A stretch of 56,199 nt of DNA from Akkermansia muciniphila (GTDB lineage: Bacteria; Verrucomicrobiota; Verrucomicrobiia; Verrucomicrobiales; Akkermansiaceae). Positions 26,015 through 34,691 of this stretch are shown in pieces. How positions within the stretch are numbered: the stretch's first letter is position 1; the number at the start of each line of letters is the position of its first letter. The DNA lies in NCBI GenBank assembly GCA_945883695.1, contig CAMCYK010000008.1:1-56199 (forward strand), in the 5' to 3' direction. The notes under the pieces are model-generated. The model did not search any database, had not been told where the DNA came from, and worked only from the letters and a program-made list of their open reading frames with translations. Both the position numbers and the translations under genes were made by a program.

Positions 26015-29000
26015 ATGGCAATCCGAGTCGGCCTCCATCATGTCACCGAATACCGCTATGATCGCGAGGTGAACCTGTCCCCGCACGTCATCCGCCTGCG
26101 GCCCTGCGTCCATTCGCGGACCCCGGTGCTGGCGTATTCGCTGAACATCGAGCCGAAAAACCACTTCCTCAACTGGCAGCAAGATCCCTTCGGCAACTGG
26201 GTGGCGCGGCTGGTTTTCCCGGAAAAAACGCGGAATCTCAAGATCGAGGTTGATCTGGTGGCCGACCTGACGGTCATCAATCCCTTCGACTTTTTCCTGG
26301 AACCGGACGCCGAGGATTTCCCCTTCACCTATTCGCCGGGCCTCAAGCACGAGCTCGCCCCGTATCTGAAGATCAAGGAGAGCGGGCCGCGCCTGATGAA
26401 GTGGCTGGAAGCGATTCCCCGCGAGAAGAAGCGGACGGTGGATTTCCTGGTGGACGTCAATTTCCGCGCGCACCTGGCGGTCGGCTACGTGATCCGGCTC
26501 GAAGCCGGCGTGCAGACCTGCGAGCAGACCTTCGAACGGGGCACCGGCTCCTGCCGCGATTCCGCCTACCTGCTGGTCCAGGCGCTGCGGCACCTCGGCC
26601 TCGCGGCGCGCTTCGTGTCGGGCTACCTGGTGCAGTTGAAGCCGGATCAGGAGTCGCTCGACGGGCCGAGCGGGCCGACCGCGGATTTCACCGACCTTCA
26701 CGCGTGGACCGAAGTCTACATCCCCGGCGGCGGCTGGATCGGGCTGGACCCGACCTCCGGCCTGTTCGCCGGCGAAGGGCACATCCCGCTGTCCTGCACG
26801 CCCGAGCCGGCCAGCGCCGCGCCGGTCGTCGGCGGGGTCGACGAGTGCGAGACGGAATTCCTGTGGGCCAACGAGGTGACCCGCGTCCACGAGGACCCGC
26901 GGGTGACCAAGCCGTATTCCGACAGCGAGTGGGCGGCGATCGACGCGCTGGGCGATCAGGTCGACCAGCGGCTCGAAGCCGGCGACGTGGCGCTGACGAT
27001 GGGCGGCGAGCCGACTTTCGTGTCGATCGACGACATGGAAGGTCCGGAGTGGAATTTCACCGCCGACAGCCCGGCCAAGCGCAAGCTCGCGCTCGGCCTG
27101 CTCGGCAAGCTCAAGGACGTTTTCGCCCCCGGCGGACTGCTCCATTACGGCGAGGGCAAGTGGTATCCCGGCGAGCCATTGCCGCGCTGGGGCTACACCG
27201 TGCTGTGGCGGAAAGATGGCGAGCCGCTGTGGAAGGACGAGCATCTGCTGGCGGCCCCGACCGCCGATCTCGGCCACGGGGTCGAGGACGCGCGGCGCTT
27301 CGCCTCGATGGTCACCGACCTGCTTTCCTGCGACCAGGGCCACCTGATCGCCGGCTTCGAGGACGCCTTTTACTACGCGTGGAAAGAGAGCACGCTGCCG
27401 GCCAACGTCGACCCCTACTCGGCGGACATCGACGACCCGCTGGAGCGGCGCTACCTCGCGACCTTGCTCGACCGCGGGCTGTCGAAACCGACCGGCTTCG
27501 CCTTGCCGCTGGAGTGGGATGCCGAAAGCGACAGCTGGAAGAGCAACCTGTGGACCTTCCGCCGCGGCCGCATGTCGCTGGTCCCCGGCGGTTCGCCGAT
27601 GGGCTTCCGGCTGCCGCTCGATTCGCTGCCGAAAGTCGTGGAAGAACTGCGCCACGAACAGGTCGCGCTCGAGGCTTCGCCCATGGAACCGGTGGGCAAG
27701 CTGCCGGCGCACGGTGCCATCCTGCCGGCCGGCAAGACCCTGCAGACCGCGATCGGCTTCTCCCCGCCCGCACCTCCGGCGGCGGATTCCGGCAAGCCGG
27801 TCTCGACCACCGCGCTGTGCTTCGAACCGAGGAACGGGAAACTCCACATCTTCTTCCCGCCGGTCACCCATCTGGAGCACTACCTGACCTTGCTGGAAGC
27901 GATCGAGAACGTCGCCGCGCGGCTCAGGCTGCCGGTGGTGATCGAGGGCTACGAGATGCCTTGGGACCAGCGGGTCGAACGGATCAAGGTCACGCCGGAT
28001 CCCGGGGTGATCGAGGTCAACGTCCATCCGGTGAAGAACTGGCGCGACCTGGTGCAAAACACGACGGTCTTGTACGAGGCCGCTCGTACTTCGCGGCTCG
28101 GCACGGAGAAGTTCATGCTCGACGGCCGCCACACCGGCACCGGCGGCGGCAACCACGTCACGCTCGGCGGCGAGTCGCCGGAGCGCAGCCCCTTCCTGCG
28201 GCGGCCGGGCCTGTTGCGCAGCTTCATCACCTACTGGCAGCACCATCCCGGCCTTTCCTACCTGTTCTCCGGGCTCTTCCTCGGGCCGACCAGCCAGGCG
28301 CCGCGGGTCGACGAGGGGCGCGACGACCGCTTGTTCGAGCTGGAGATCGCGTTCAACGAGCTGCCGGAAAGCGGCGACCCGCCGTGGCTGGTCGACCGGA
28401 TCCTGCGCAACATGCTGACGGATCTCACCGGGAACACCCACCGCGCGGAGTTCTGCATCGACAAGCTCTACGCGCCGGGTGCCGCCAGCGCGCGGCTCGG
28501 GATCCTGGAACTGCGCGCCTTCGAGATGCCGCCGCACGCGCGGATGAGCCTGGTCCAGATGCTGCTGGTCCGCGCGCTGGTCGCGCGCTTCTGGGAGAAT
28601 CCCTACCACCGCAAGCTGGTCCGCTGGGGCACCGAGCTGCACGACCGCTTCATGCTGCCGCATTTCATCCGCGAGGACATGAAGGACGTAGCGGCTGATT
28701 TGAAGAACGCCGGGATTCCCTTCGAAGCCTCGTGGCTGGAACCCTTCCATGAGTTCCGCTTCCCGGTTTATGGCCGGGTTTGTCACGGCGGCGTCGAGAT
28801 CGAGATCCGCGCGGCGCTGGAACCGTGGCACGTGCTCGGCGAGGAAAGCTCGTCGGCGGGCACGGCGCGCTACGTCGATTCCTCGGTGGAGCGCGTGCAG
28901 GTCAAAGTCAGCGGGATGGTGGAAGGCCGCCACGTGCTGGTCTGCAACGGCCGCCGGATCCCGCTGCAGCCGACCGGCCGGCGCGGCCAGCACGTCGCGG

Positions 29001-29377
29001 GCGTCCGCTACAAGGCCTGGGACCCGTGGTCGGCGATGCATCCGACGATCGGCGTGCACACGCCGCTGACCTTCGATGTCGTGGACACCTGGAACAAGCG
29101 CTCGCTCGGCGGCTGCGTCTATCATGTGGTCCATCCGGGCGGGCGGAGTTACGAAACGCTGCCGGTGAACGCCTACGAGGCGGAGTCGCGGCGCGTGAAC
29201 CGCTTCTGGCAGCACGGCCATACGCCCGGCGTGATGGAACCGGCATCGACCGGCGGCTTCGGCTATCACCGGGTCGAGGAACGCGCCGGCGGACCCGCGG
29301 TGAACTACGTCGAGGTGCCGCCGGAAGACGCGGGGCTGGAGTTCCCGGTGACGCTGGATCTGCGGCTGGGGAAGTAG
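26015..29377 (+). CDS. transglutaminase-like cysteine protease fused to DUF2126
   Basis: This 1120-aa protein has an N-terminal bacterial transglutaminase region: an N-terminal beta domain (HHVTEYRYDREVNLSPHVIR), then catalytic Cys in GTGSCRDSAYLL (near residue 180), His in HAWTEVYIPGGGWIGLDPTSG (near 229) and Asp in LDPTSG (near 245), so the triad is complete. Residues about 300-1115 are DUF2126 (VALTMGGEPTFVSIDD, GTGGGNHVTLGGESPERSPF, GQHVAGVRYKAWDPWSAMHP). Full-length proteins of this kind are usually cytoplasmic and often encoded beside alpha-E and circularly permuted ATP-grasp proteins, suggesting a peptide-tagging or peptide-modifying role; those partners are not present here. Its last 37 codons reappear as a remnant at 30035-30145. 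Confidence 0.92.
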   Translation: MAIRVGLHHVTEYRYDREVNLSPHVIRLRPCVHSRTPVLAYSLNIEPKNHFLNWQQDPFGNWVARLVFPEKTRNLKIEVDLVADLTVINPFDFFLEPDAEDFPFTYSPGLKHELAPYLKIKESGPRLMKWLEAIPREKKRTVDFLVDVNFRAHLAVGYVIRLEAGVQTCEQTFERGTGSCRDSAYLLVQALRHLGLAARFVSGYLVQLKPDQESLDGPSGPTADFTDLHAWTEVYIPGGGWIGLDPTSGLFAGEGHIPLSCTPEPASAAPVVGGVDECETEFLWANEVTRVHEDPRVTKPYSDSEWAAIDALGDQVDQRLEAGDVALTMGGEPTFVSIDDMEGPEWNFTADSPAKRKLALGLLGKLKDVFAPGGLLHYGEGKWYPGEPLPRWGYTVLWRKDGEPLWKDEHLLAAPTADLGHGVEDARRFASMVTDLLSCDQGHLIAGFEDAFYYAWKESTLPANVDPYSADIDDPLERRYLATLLDRGLSKPTGFALPLEWDAESDSWKSNLWTFRRGRMSLVPGGSPMGFRLPLDSLPKVVEELRHEQVALEASPMEPVGKLPAHGAILPAGKTLQTAIGFSPPAPPAADSGKPVSTTALCFEPRNGKLHIFFPPVTHLEHYLTLLEAIENVAARLRLPVVIEGYEMPWDQRVERIKVTPDPGVIEVNVHPVKNWRDLVQNTTVLYEAARTSRLGTEKFMLDGRHTGTGGGNHVTLGGESPERSPFLRRPGLLRSFITYWQHHPGLSYLFSGLFLGPTSQAPRVDEGRDDRLFELEIAFNELPESGDPPWLVDRILRNMLTDLTGNTHRAEFCIDKLYAPGAASARLGILELRAFEMPPHARMSLVQMLLVRALVARFWENPYHRKLVRWGTELHDRFMLPHFIREDMKDVAADLKNAGIPFEASWLEPFHEFRFPVYGRVCHGGVEIEIRAALEPWHVLGEESSSAGTARYVDSSVERVQVKVSGMVEGRHVLVCNGRRIPLQPTGRRGQHVAGVRYKAWDPWSAMHPTIGVHTPLTFDVVDTWNKRSLGGCVYHVVHPGGRSYETLPVNAYEAESRRVNRFWQHGHTPGVMEPASTGGFGYHRVEERAGGPAVNYVEVPPEDAGLEFPVTLDLRLGK

Positions 29378-29507
29378 CGCGACTTTGCAAGTTGCGTACT
29401 TCTGGCGGCCCTCTTCTCCCGGAAGGTTGAAGCGATCTGCCGCTGCGCCACCCACGTTGAAGGCCTCGCGAGAGCAACCCGGCCGAACTGACACACCTGT
29501 CAGCAAA

Positions 29508-29964
29508 TCAACCCCGAACCGCCCTTCGACGTGCCACGGTCCCAACCGCCACGGCAAGCAATCCGACCGCGGTCACAATGGCGACAACCGGAATTCCCGA
29601 CTTGCGCTCATTGCCCACGGAAGCTTGTTCGGATGAGGGCGGCAAATCCCGCGGCCCGGCGCTTGCCGGGACAGGGGCTTCACGAAGAGGTCCTGCCAGA
29701 CTATACTCCTGTGGATCGCCTTTGAGGCGGAACATCCGGTTTCCCGCTTTCACCTGCTCGAACCAGAGTCAAGTCGCATAGCATGCGAATCTGCTCATAG
29801 GTGGGATCCGCATCAACAGCGGCGATTTCGTTCCGGAAGTGCTTGGTCCATTCACCCTGCTCTTCCGGGGTCAGAAATGAACAAAGGGAAATGACCGCTG
29901 CCGAAAGTAGAAAAAGCTTATTGATGGCGCCATTCTGCCAGCTTGAATTTCTTCCGTGATTCAC
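29508..29964 (-). pseudogene. small membrane protein gene with a frameshift
   Basis: Two overlapping minus-strand frames fit together. The upstream one (GTG at 29962-29964) encodes a hydrophobic signal-like stretch (KLFLLSAAVISLCSFL) and RNEIAAVDADPTYEQIRMLC, then runs into DLTLV. The other frame continues naturally at about 29760 with FEQVKAGNRMFRLKGDPQEY, a Pro-rich spacer, and a terminal transmembrane helix (IPVVAIVTAVGLLAVAVGTV) with a basic end, stopping at 29508. One base shift near 29755-29760 would join them into a protein of about 150 residues with an N-terminal export signal and a C-terminal anchor. Alternatively they are two independent small ORFs. No family is recognised. It lies between the transglutaminase gene and its truncated duplicate. 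Confidence 0.5.
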
Positions 29965-30034
29965 TCAACCGGCCATATGGCTGTGTGCGCCTTCGGTTGG
30001 CAAGGTGGAATCTTCCTCTCGTGCGGGTTGTTTG

Positions 30035-30145
30035 CACCGTGACGAGGAGTGTGCCGGTGGGCCCGCGGTGAACTACGTCGAAGTCCCGCCGGAGGACCCG
30101 GGGATGGAATTCCCGGTGACGCTGGATTTGCGGTTGGGGAAATAG
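30035..30145 (+). pseudogene. duplicated 3' end of the transglutaminase-DUF2126 gene
   Basis: These 37 codons (HRDEECAGGPAVNYVEVPPE followed by DPGMEFPVTLDLRLGK and TAG) match the last 37 codons of the intact gene ending at 29377 (HRVEERAGGPAVNYVEVPPE then DAGLEFPVTLDLRLGK) at about 32 of 36 residues; the DNA is also highly similar but differs at third positions. Upstream of 30035 the similarity is lost. This is the remains of a second copy of the gene, probably from a tandem duplication or recombination with a homologous gene followed by deletion. It has no start of its own and should not be expressed as a protein. Confidence 0.85.
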
Positions 30146-30156
30146 AGACGCGGCCT

Positions 30157-30264
30157 TGGACTGCGGCGACTCGTCGCCGCTTTGTTGCCACAGCCTGCTG
30201 TGGAGCCGGCCCTGACTCGCCAGCAGGCTGGCGGTCGAAAGCGGCAGCAGGCTGCCGCAGTCCA
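30157..30264. repeat. four-hairpin palindromic element
   Basis: Outer inverted ends TGGACTGCGGC (30157-30167) and GCCGCAGTCCA (30254-30264) enclose a row of four perfect short hairpins, each with a 4-base loop: 30163-30180 (GCGGCGA stem), 30188-30203 (CCACAG stem), 30218-30233 (CGCCAG stem) and 30241-30258 (GCGGCAG stem). The second loop is CCTG and the third and fourth are CAGG, so loops could pair. This looks like a REP/MITE-like mobile palindrome rather than a simple terminator. Confidence 0.7.
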
Positions 30265-30293
30265 TGGCTTTCAGCCGAGCTGCCTGGAGCGCG

Positions 30294-30800
30294 CTACTTC
30301 ACATCCTCGCGCTTGAACGACGTGATGATGGCGAGGCAGGCCTCGCGGGTGGCTTGTTTGGCGGGGACGGTGATGGTGGACTGGAGAACGACGACCTCGG
30401 TCTTGCCTTCGATCAGCACCAGGATCATGCCGAGCTGGGCCTCGTCGTCGCCCTTTTTCGCGGGCACCATGGTGACGAAGCGGGCGGGCAGGCCGTCGAG
30501 CTCGCCTTCCTGGATGTCCGGATCGTCCGTGAGGCCGAGGCTCTTGGCCAACTGGCCGGCGAGGTCCTTCGCGGTGCCTTCGAGATCGGGCTTCGCGTCT
30601 TTCGGAACGGGCAGCAGGTTGACCGCGAAGAGGGCGCTGGCGTCGGCGTTCTGGTGGGGCACCAGGGCCTTTTCATTCGGGGCGTCGGCTTTCTTCCAGC
30701 CTTCGGGGAAGGCCAGCGAGTAACGGTCGCCGCCGAACTTCACCCGCGGTCCGGCGAGCGCGGTGGCGGCGAGGGCAAGGAGGAGGAGGAGCGATTTCAT
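30294..30800 (-). CDS. small secreted protein (PsbP/DUF1795-like)
   Basis: This 168-aa protein starts at the ATG at 30798-30800, giving a clear signal peptide (MKSLLLLLALAATALAG). The mature part begins with VKFGGDRYSLAFPEGWKKAD, the typical start of PsbP/DcrB-like alpha-beta domains (a YSL-FP-GW pattern), and ends with strands and a helix (KTEVVVLQSTITVPAKQATR, then EACLAIITSFK). No catalytic residues are recognised; the family is thought to bind ligands or assist envelope processes. It is divergent from the heparinase-like gene with 102 bases between starts, which should contain both promoters. The palindromic element at 30157-30264 lies just after its stop and could help end transcription. 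Confidence 0.7.
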   Translation of the reverse strand: MKSLLLLLALAATALAGPRVKFGGDRYSLAFPEGWKKADAPNEKALVPHQNADASALFAVNLLPVPKDAKPDLEGTAKDLAGQLAKSLGLTDDPDIQEGELDGLPARFVTMVPAKKGDDEAQLGMILVLIEGKTEVVVLQSTITVPAKQATREACLAIITSFKREDVK

Positions 30801-30902
30801 CGGTGCCAGCTTCGACCAGCCGGGCGGCGGGGTCGAGCGACAACTTCGCGCTTCCTCGGTCAGCGCGGCAAGTCGCGGGGGATTCCCGCCGTAGGAAGCC
30901 GG

Positions 30903-32657
30903 ATGAAGTTCTTCCGGGTGATGATGGCGCTGGCGGGCGTGGCGATGGCGGAGCCGCATCCGCGGCTGCTGTTTCCCGCGGAGCGGGAGGCGGAGGTGAA
31001 GGCGCGGATCGCGGCGGATCCGCTGGCGGCGGAAATCCAGCAGGAGGTGGTGAAGCGGGCCGAGCGGGTGCTCAAGGAGCGGACCTGCGAGTATCGGATT
31101 CCCGACGGCAAGCGGCTGCTATCCGAATCCCGCAAGGCGCTGCATCACGTGCTGCATTGCGGCTGGGCATGGCGGACCACCGGCGACGCCCGGTTCCGCG
31201 AGCGGGTGATCCGCGAGCTCGATGCCGCCTGCGCGCTGAAGGACTGGAATCCCTCGCACTTTCTCGACACCGCGGAAATGGCGACGGCGGTGGCGATCGG
31301 CTACGACTGGCTCCATCCGGCGCTGAGCGCGGAACAACGGAAGCGCTACGAGGACGCGCTGCTTGACAAGGGGCTGCGGGCGCTGAGCCGGCAGCACCTG
31401 AAGACCGCCTGGTGGCGTGGCGCGACCAACAACTGGTCGCAGGTCTGCGGCACCGGGATGGCGCTGGCGGCGGAAGCGGTGAAGGAGCGCGAGCCGGAGT
31501 TATGCGCGGAGTTGGTGCGGGATGGCGACGAGCTGATCGCGAAATGCGAGCGGTTCTACCTGCCGGACGGGGCCTATCCGGAAGGTCCCGGCTACTGGCA
31601 TTACGGGACGAATTACCACATCCTGTTGCTCGCCGCGCGCGAGTCGCTGGGACAGCCGGTCAAGGTGCCGGCGGTGCTCAAGGGCAGCGGGGATTTCATG
31701 ATGCACGTGGTCGGGCCGACCGGCGTGGACTTCAACTTCGCCGACGGCGATGCGCGCGAGGCGGTGCCGTCGCCGGCGCAGAGCTGGATCGCGACGAAGT
31801 TCAAGGACGCGGCCCAGGCGGCGCACGTGCGGTCGCTGTTGGAGGTTTCGCTGAAGAACGGAGCCGGTGGCGGGACGACCAATGAACAGCGTTTCTTCCC
31901 GCTGCACCTGCTGTGGTTGCCGGAAGCTCCGGACGGCAAGGCGGGGGTGGCGCTGGCGGCGCGCTTCGAAGGGGAGCAGTCGTTCGTTTTCCTGCGCGAC
32001 GGCTGGACTCCCGATGCCGCCTGGCTGGCGATCAAGGGCGGCACCGGGGCGGCGAGCCACGGCCACCTGGATGCCGGATCCTTCGTGTATGAAGCCGGCG
32101 GACGGCGCTGGTTCCACGACCTGGGCAAGGACAATTACAACATGCCCGGCTACTTCGGGAAGCAGCGCTGGGACTACCTGCGGCTGACCAATTTCTCCCA
32201 CAGCACGCTGGTGATCGGGGACCAGCTGCAAGCCGCGCCGGAGGAAGGTTGCCCGGTTTCAGAAATCGACCGCCAGGGCACGGCGAGCGGGACGCTGGTG
32301 GACCTCGGGCGGGCTTACGAGGGCCAGGCGGAGAGCGTGACGCGTCGCGCGGTGCTCGATGCCGCGGACGGCTCGGTGCGGATGGTTGACACGATCGCAA
32401 AGCCGGCCGGTCCGGTCCGCTGGGCGGTGGTGACCCAGGCGACCCCGAGGATCGAAGGCAACACGGTGATTCTGGAAGACGGGGGCAAGCGGCTGCTGCT
32501 GACCCGCCATGACCAGGCGGGCGGGCGGTGGGAGGAATATTCGCTCAAGCCGAAGACCGACGGGGAGCAGCAGAACAAGGGCTTCCGGCTGCTCGGGTTC
32601 ACCGCGCCGGCGGGGGACCGGGTGGTGCTGGACGTCGGGTGGAAGCTGGTGGAGTAG
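30903..32657 (+). CDS. heparinase II/III-family polysaccharide lyase
   Basis: This 584-aa protein has a short signal peptide (MKFFRVMMALAGVAMAE) and then PHPRLLFPAERE, the usual beginning of this family. Residues about 30-330 form the helical (alpha/alpha toroid) part; NNWSQVCGTGMALAA and YPEGPGYWHYGTNYHILLL include conserved Asn, Tyr and His candidates for catalysis. The C-terminal beta-sandwich (about 355-580) starts near FVFLRDGWTPDAAWLAIKGG and contains SHGHLDAGSFVYEAGGRRW, the conserved heparinase II/III motif with a metal-binding histidine. The enzyme should cleave uronic-acid-containing polysaccharides by beta-elimination in the periplasm. I chose the ATG at 30903 because it gives an export signal; a long open frame upstream is not translated into anything recognisable. 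Confidence 0.88.
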   Translation: MKFFRVMMALAGVAMAEPHPRLLFPAEREAEVKARIAADPLAAEIQQEVVKRAERVLKERTCEYRIPDGKRLLSESRKALHHVLHCGWAWRTTGDARFRERVIRELDAACALKDWNPSHFLDTAEMATAVAIGYDWLHPALSAEQRKRYEDALLDKGLRALSRQHLKTAWWRGATNNWSQVCGTGMALAAEAVKEREPELCAELVRDGDELIAKCERFYLPDGAYPEGPGYWHYGTNYHILLLAARESLGQPVKVPAVLKGSGDFMMHVVGPTGVDFNFADGDAREAVPSPAQSWIATKFKDAAQAAHVRSLLEVSLKNGAGGGTTNEQRFFPLHLLWLPEAPDGKAGVALAARFEGEQSFVFLRDGWTPDAAWLAIKGGTGAASHGHLDAGSFVYEAGGRRWFHDLGKDNYNMPGYFGKQRWDYLRLTNFSHSTLVIGDQLQAAPEEGCPVSEIDRQGTASGTLVDLGRAYEGQAESVTRRAVLDAADGSVRMVDTIAKPAGPVRWAVVTQATPRIEGNTVILEDGGKRLLLTRHDQAGGRWEEYSLKPKTDGEQQNKGFRLLGFTAPAGDRVVLDVGWKLVE

Positions 32658-32692
32658 GCGACACTCCGGTCTGACGGCCGGCGCTCCGGGCA

Positions 32693-33610
32693 TCACGGCC
32701 AGCGGACGCGGGCCCAGACGGGAAAATGGTCGGAGGGTTGCTCTTCGCGGGTCTTTTCGACCCGGATGCCGGCGGCCGCGATCTCGGCACCGCGGCTCAC
32801 CAGGATGTGATCGACCTTCGCCCACCCGGTCCGGTGGCCCTCCCAGAAATGGAGGGTCCGCCGGTCTTTCACGCGGGGATGGAGCACCTGGTAGGTGTCG
32901 ATCAGCGGGTTCGCCCAACGGGGCGCGGGAGCGCCGGCGAGGGTCACCGGCTTGCCGGTGAAATAATCGACCGCGGGGTTGCCCTCGGTCGCGTTGAAGT
33001 CGCCTAACAGGACGACCGGATCGCCGGGCCGGGAGCGCCGGTCGATCCGCTCCGCGATCAACGGTGCCGCCCGTTCCCGCGAATACTGGCTGCGGTGGTC
33101 CCAGTGGGTGTTGTAGACGTAGAAGCCCTTGCCGCTCGCACGGTCGACCAGGTGAAGCCAGGCCACCGTGCGGGGAAAGCCGTTGCCCCAGGTGGTCGAT
33201 CCCGCCAGGTCCGGAAAATCCGACAGCCAGAAGGTGCCGCCGTCCTGTTTGGCGAAGCGGTCCCGGCGGAACAGGATCGCGGCATACTCGCCGTCTTTCT
33301 TGCCGTCCGCGCGGCCGATCCCATGGAAGTCGTAGTCCGGCAGCGAGGCCCATAAGTCGGCTGACTGCCCGTGGAGCGACTCCTGGATGCCGAAGACATC
33401 GGGATCCATCTGGCGGATCGAGCGGACCACCCGGTCGATCCGTTGCGGCCAGGCCCGCCAGTCCTTTTCGGCCGGGTTCTCGTAGCGGATGTTGAAGGTG
33501 GCGAGCGTGAGTTCGAGCGGGCCTTCCCCATCGACCGCGAAGGCCCGTGGCGGGGCCGCGTCGCGACAGCCGCCGAGCACCAGCAACAGGCAGGGAAGTA
33601 GTCGCCTCAT
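32693..33610 (-). CDS. endonuclease/exonuclease/phosphatase-family lipoprotein
   Basis: This 305-aa protein has a lipoprotein signal with lipobox LVLGGC (Cys15). The remainder is a complete EEP domain: LATFNIRYENP (metal-binding Asn), DVFGIQESLHGQ (metal-binding Glu), YVYNTHWDH (His/Asp), VVLLGDFNATEGNP (catalytic Asp and Asn), and KVDHILVSRG ... PSDHFPVWARV (final Asp-His). Members cleave phosphodiesters of DNA, RNA, sphingomyelin or inositol phosphates; the substrate of this lipid-anchored one is unknown, perhaps extracellular nucleic acid or phospholipid. Its start overlaps the stop of the PPIase gene by 4 bases (ATGA), so it is the last gene of a three-gene envelope operon. It converges with the heparinase-like gene. 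Confidence 0.9.
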   Translation of the reverse strand: MRRLLPCLLLVLGGCRDAAPPRAFAVDGEGPLELTLATFNIRYENPAEKDWRAWPQRIDRVVRSIRQMDPDVFGIQESLHGQSADLWASLPDYDFHGIGRADGKKDGEYAAILFRRDRFAKQDGGTFWLSDFPDLAGSTTWGNGFPRTVAWLHLVDRASGKGFYVYNTHWDHRSQYSRERAAPLIAERIDRRSRPGDPVVLLGDFNATEGNPAVDYFTGKPVTLAGAPAPRWANPLIDTYQVLHPRVKDRRTLHFWEGHRTGWAKVDHILVSRGAEIAAAGIRVEKTREEQPSDHFPVWARVRWP

Positions 33611-34668
33611 TCCGGAATCATGTCGGCGAAGACCCGGATGTAGCGGCCTTCCTGGAAACGCAGCGCGGCGCGGAAGCGGCGGGTCGCGTCGCGCCGCTTG
33701 ACCGCTTCCATGGCGGCCATCACCTCGTCGCGGGCGTCCTCGAAGCTCCGTGCTTCAGCCGGCTTGCGGGCGGTGACCTCCACCAGGTGCCAGCCGAGTT
33801 TGGTGCGGATCAGCGAGGGCTGGTTCAGCGGCAAGGAGAACAAGGGCGTCGCGAAATCGGCGGGCAAGCGGTCGCGGGTCAGCCAGCCGAGATTGCCCCC
33901 GGCTTGTTTGGTCCGGGGATCGCCGCTCAGCTTGGCGGCGAGGGTCGGGAAGTCCTTGCGTTTCGCGGTCAGGTCGCCGAGCGCCGTCTGCAAGGTCGCC
34001 CGGGCTGCCGCGGCGTCGTGGCCGAGCGTGGACAGGAAGATGTGGCGCGCCTCGATCCGTTCCGGCCGGGCGAGTTCCTTGGCGTGGCTTTCATACCAGG
34101 CCCGCGCCTCCTCCTCGGTGACCGCGATCTCCGGGGCGATCCGGCTTTCGACATACTTCTGCTGCTGCAAGCGTCCGCCGAGCCGCAGCCGGAGTTCCTT
34201 CTCCGAATCGATGCCCTCCGCCGCGAGTTCCTTTTGCATCGCGTCGCGGCTTTCGAAGCGGGCGGCGAGCCGCTTCAAGGCCTCGTCGATCTCCGCCTCG
34301 CTCACCGGCAGTTCGGTCGCGTTGTGCTTCACCTTGACGCGCAGCAGCTGGTGGTCGATGAGGTCCTCGAGGGCGGCCAGGCGTTCGACCCGCCGCTGGT
34401 TCGGCGTCAGGTCTTCGAGTTTCTTGCCGCGCAGCCACAAGCGTTCCCGCGTCGCGCGTTCGAGCTGCGAATCGAGGATCGGCAGGTGCAGCACGCGGGC
34501 GACCACGCCCTGCGCCTTGGCCGCGGCGATCGACTCCGGACTGTCGGGCAACCCGCGCTGGATCCGCTTCCGCAGCGGGCCGTTGAAGAGGAAAAGGTCG
34601 CCGCCGAGATAAAGCAGGAGGGCCGAGAACAGGAAGATGCGGATGACGAAACCTTTGGTGTGGCGCAC
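33607..34668 (-). CDS. membrane-anchored parvulin-type peptidylprolyl isomerase
   Basis: This protein of about 353 aa is read from a GTG at 34666-34668, 23 bases after the L,D-transpeptidase stop; no in-frame ATG exists nearby, so the exact start is uncertain. A single membrane anchor lies near the N-terminus (FVIRIFLFSALLLYLGGDLFLF). Residues about 40-190 are helical and SurA_N/PpiD-like. Residues about 200-310 form the parvulin (rotamase) domain: ARHIFLSTLGHD, FPTLAAKLSGDP, QAGGNLGWLTRDRLP, FATPLFSLPLNQP and TKLGWHLVEV. It should catalyse cis-trans isomerisation of prolyl bonds in exported proteins. It lies between an L,D-transpeptidase and an EEP lipoprotein in one operon. Confidence 0.88.
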   Translation of the reverse strand: MRHTKGFVIRIFLFSALLLYLGGDLFLFNGPLRKRIQRGLPDSPESIAAAKAQGVVARVLHLPILDSQLERATRERLWLRGKKLEDLTPNQRRVERLAALEDLIDHQLLRVKVKHNATELPVSEAEIDEALKRLAARFESRDAMQKELAAEGIDSEKELRLRLGGRLQQQKYVESRIAPEIAVTEEEARAWYESHAKELARPERIEARHIFLSTLGHDAAAARATLQTALGDLTAKRKDFPTLAAKLSGDPRTKQAGGNLGWLTRDRLPADFATPLFSLPLNQPSLIRTKLGWHLVEVTARKPAEARSFEDARDEVMAAMEAVKRRDATRRFRAALRFQEGRYIRVFADMIPE

Positions 34669-34691
34669 GGATGTGGATAGGAATTTCGCTC

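Noticed and set aside
25739..29557. Minus-strand open frame of more than 1200 codons across the transglutaminase gene
   Set aside because: It is antisense to a protein with a complete catalytic triad and DUF2126; no recognisable domain in the antisense product.
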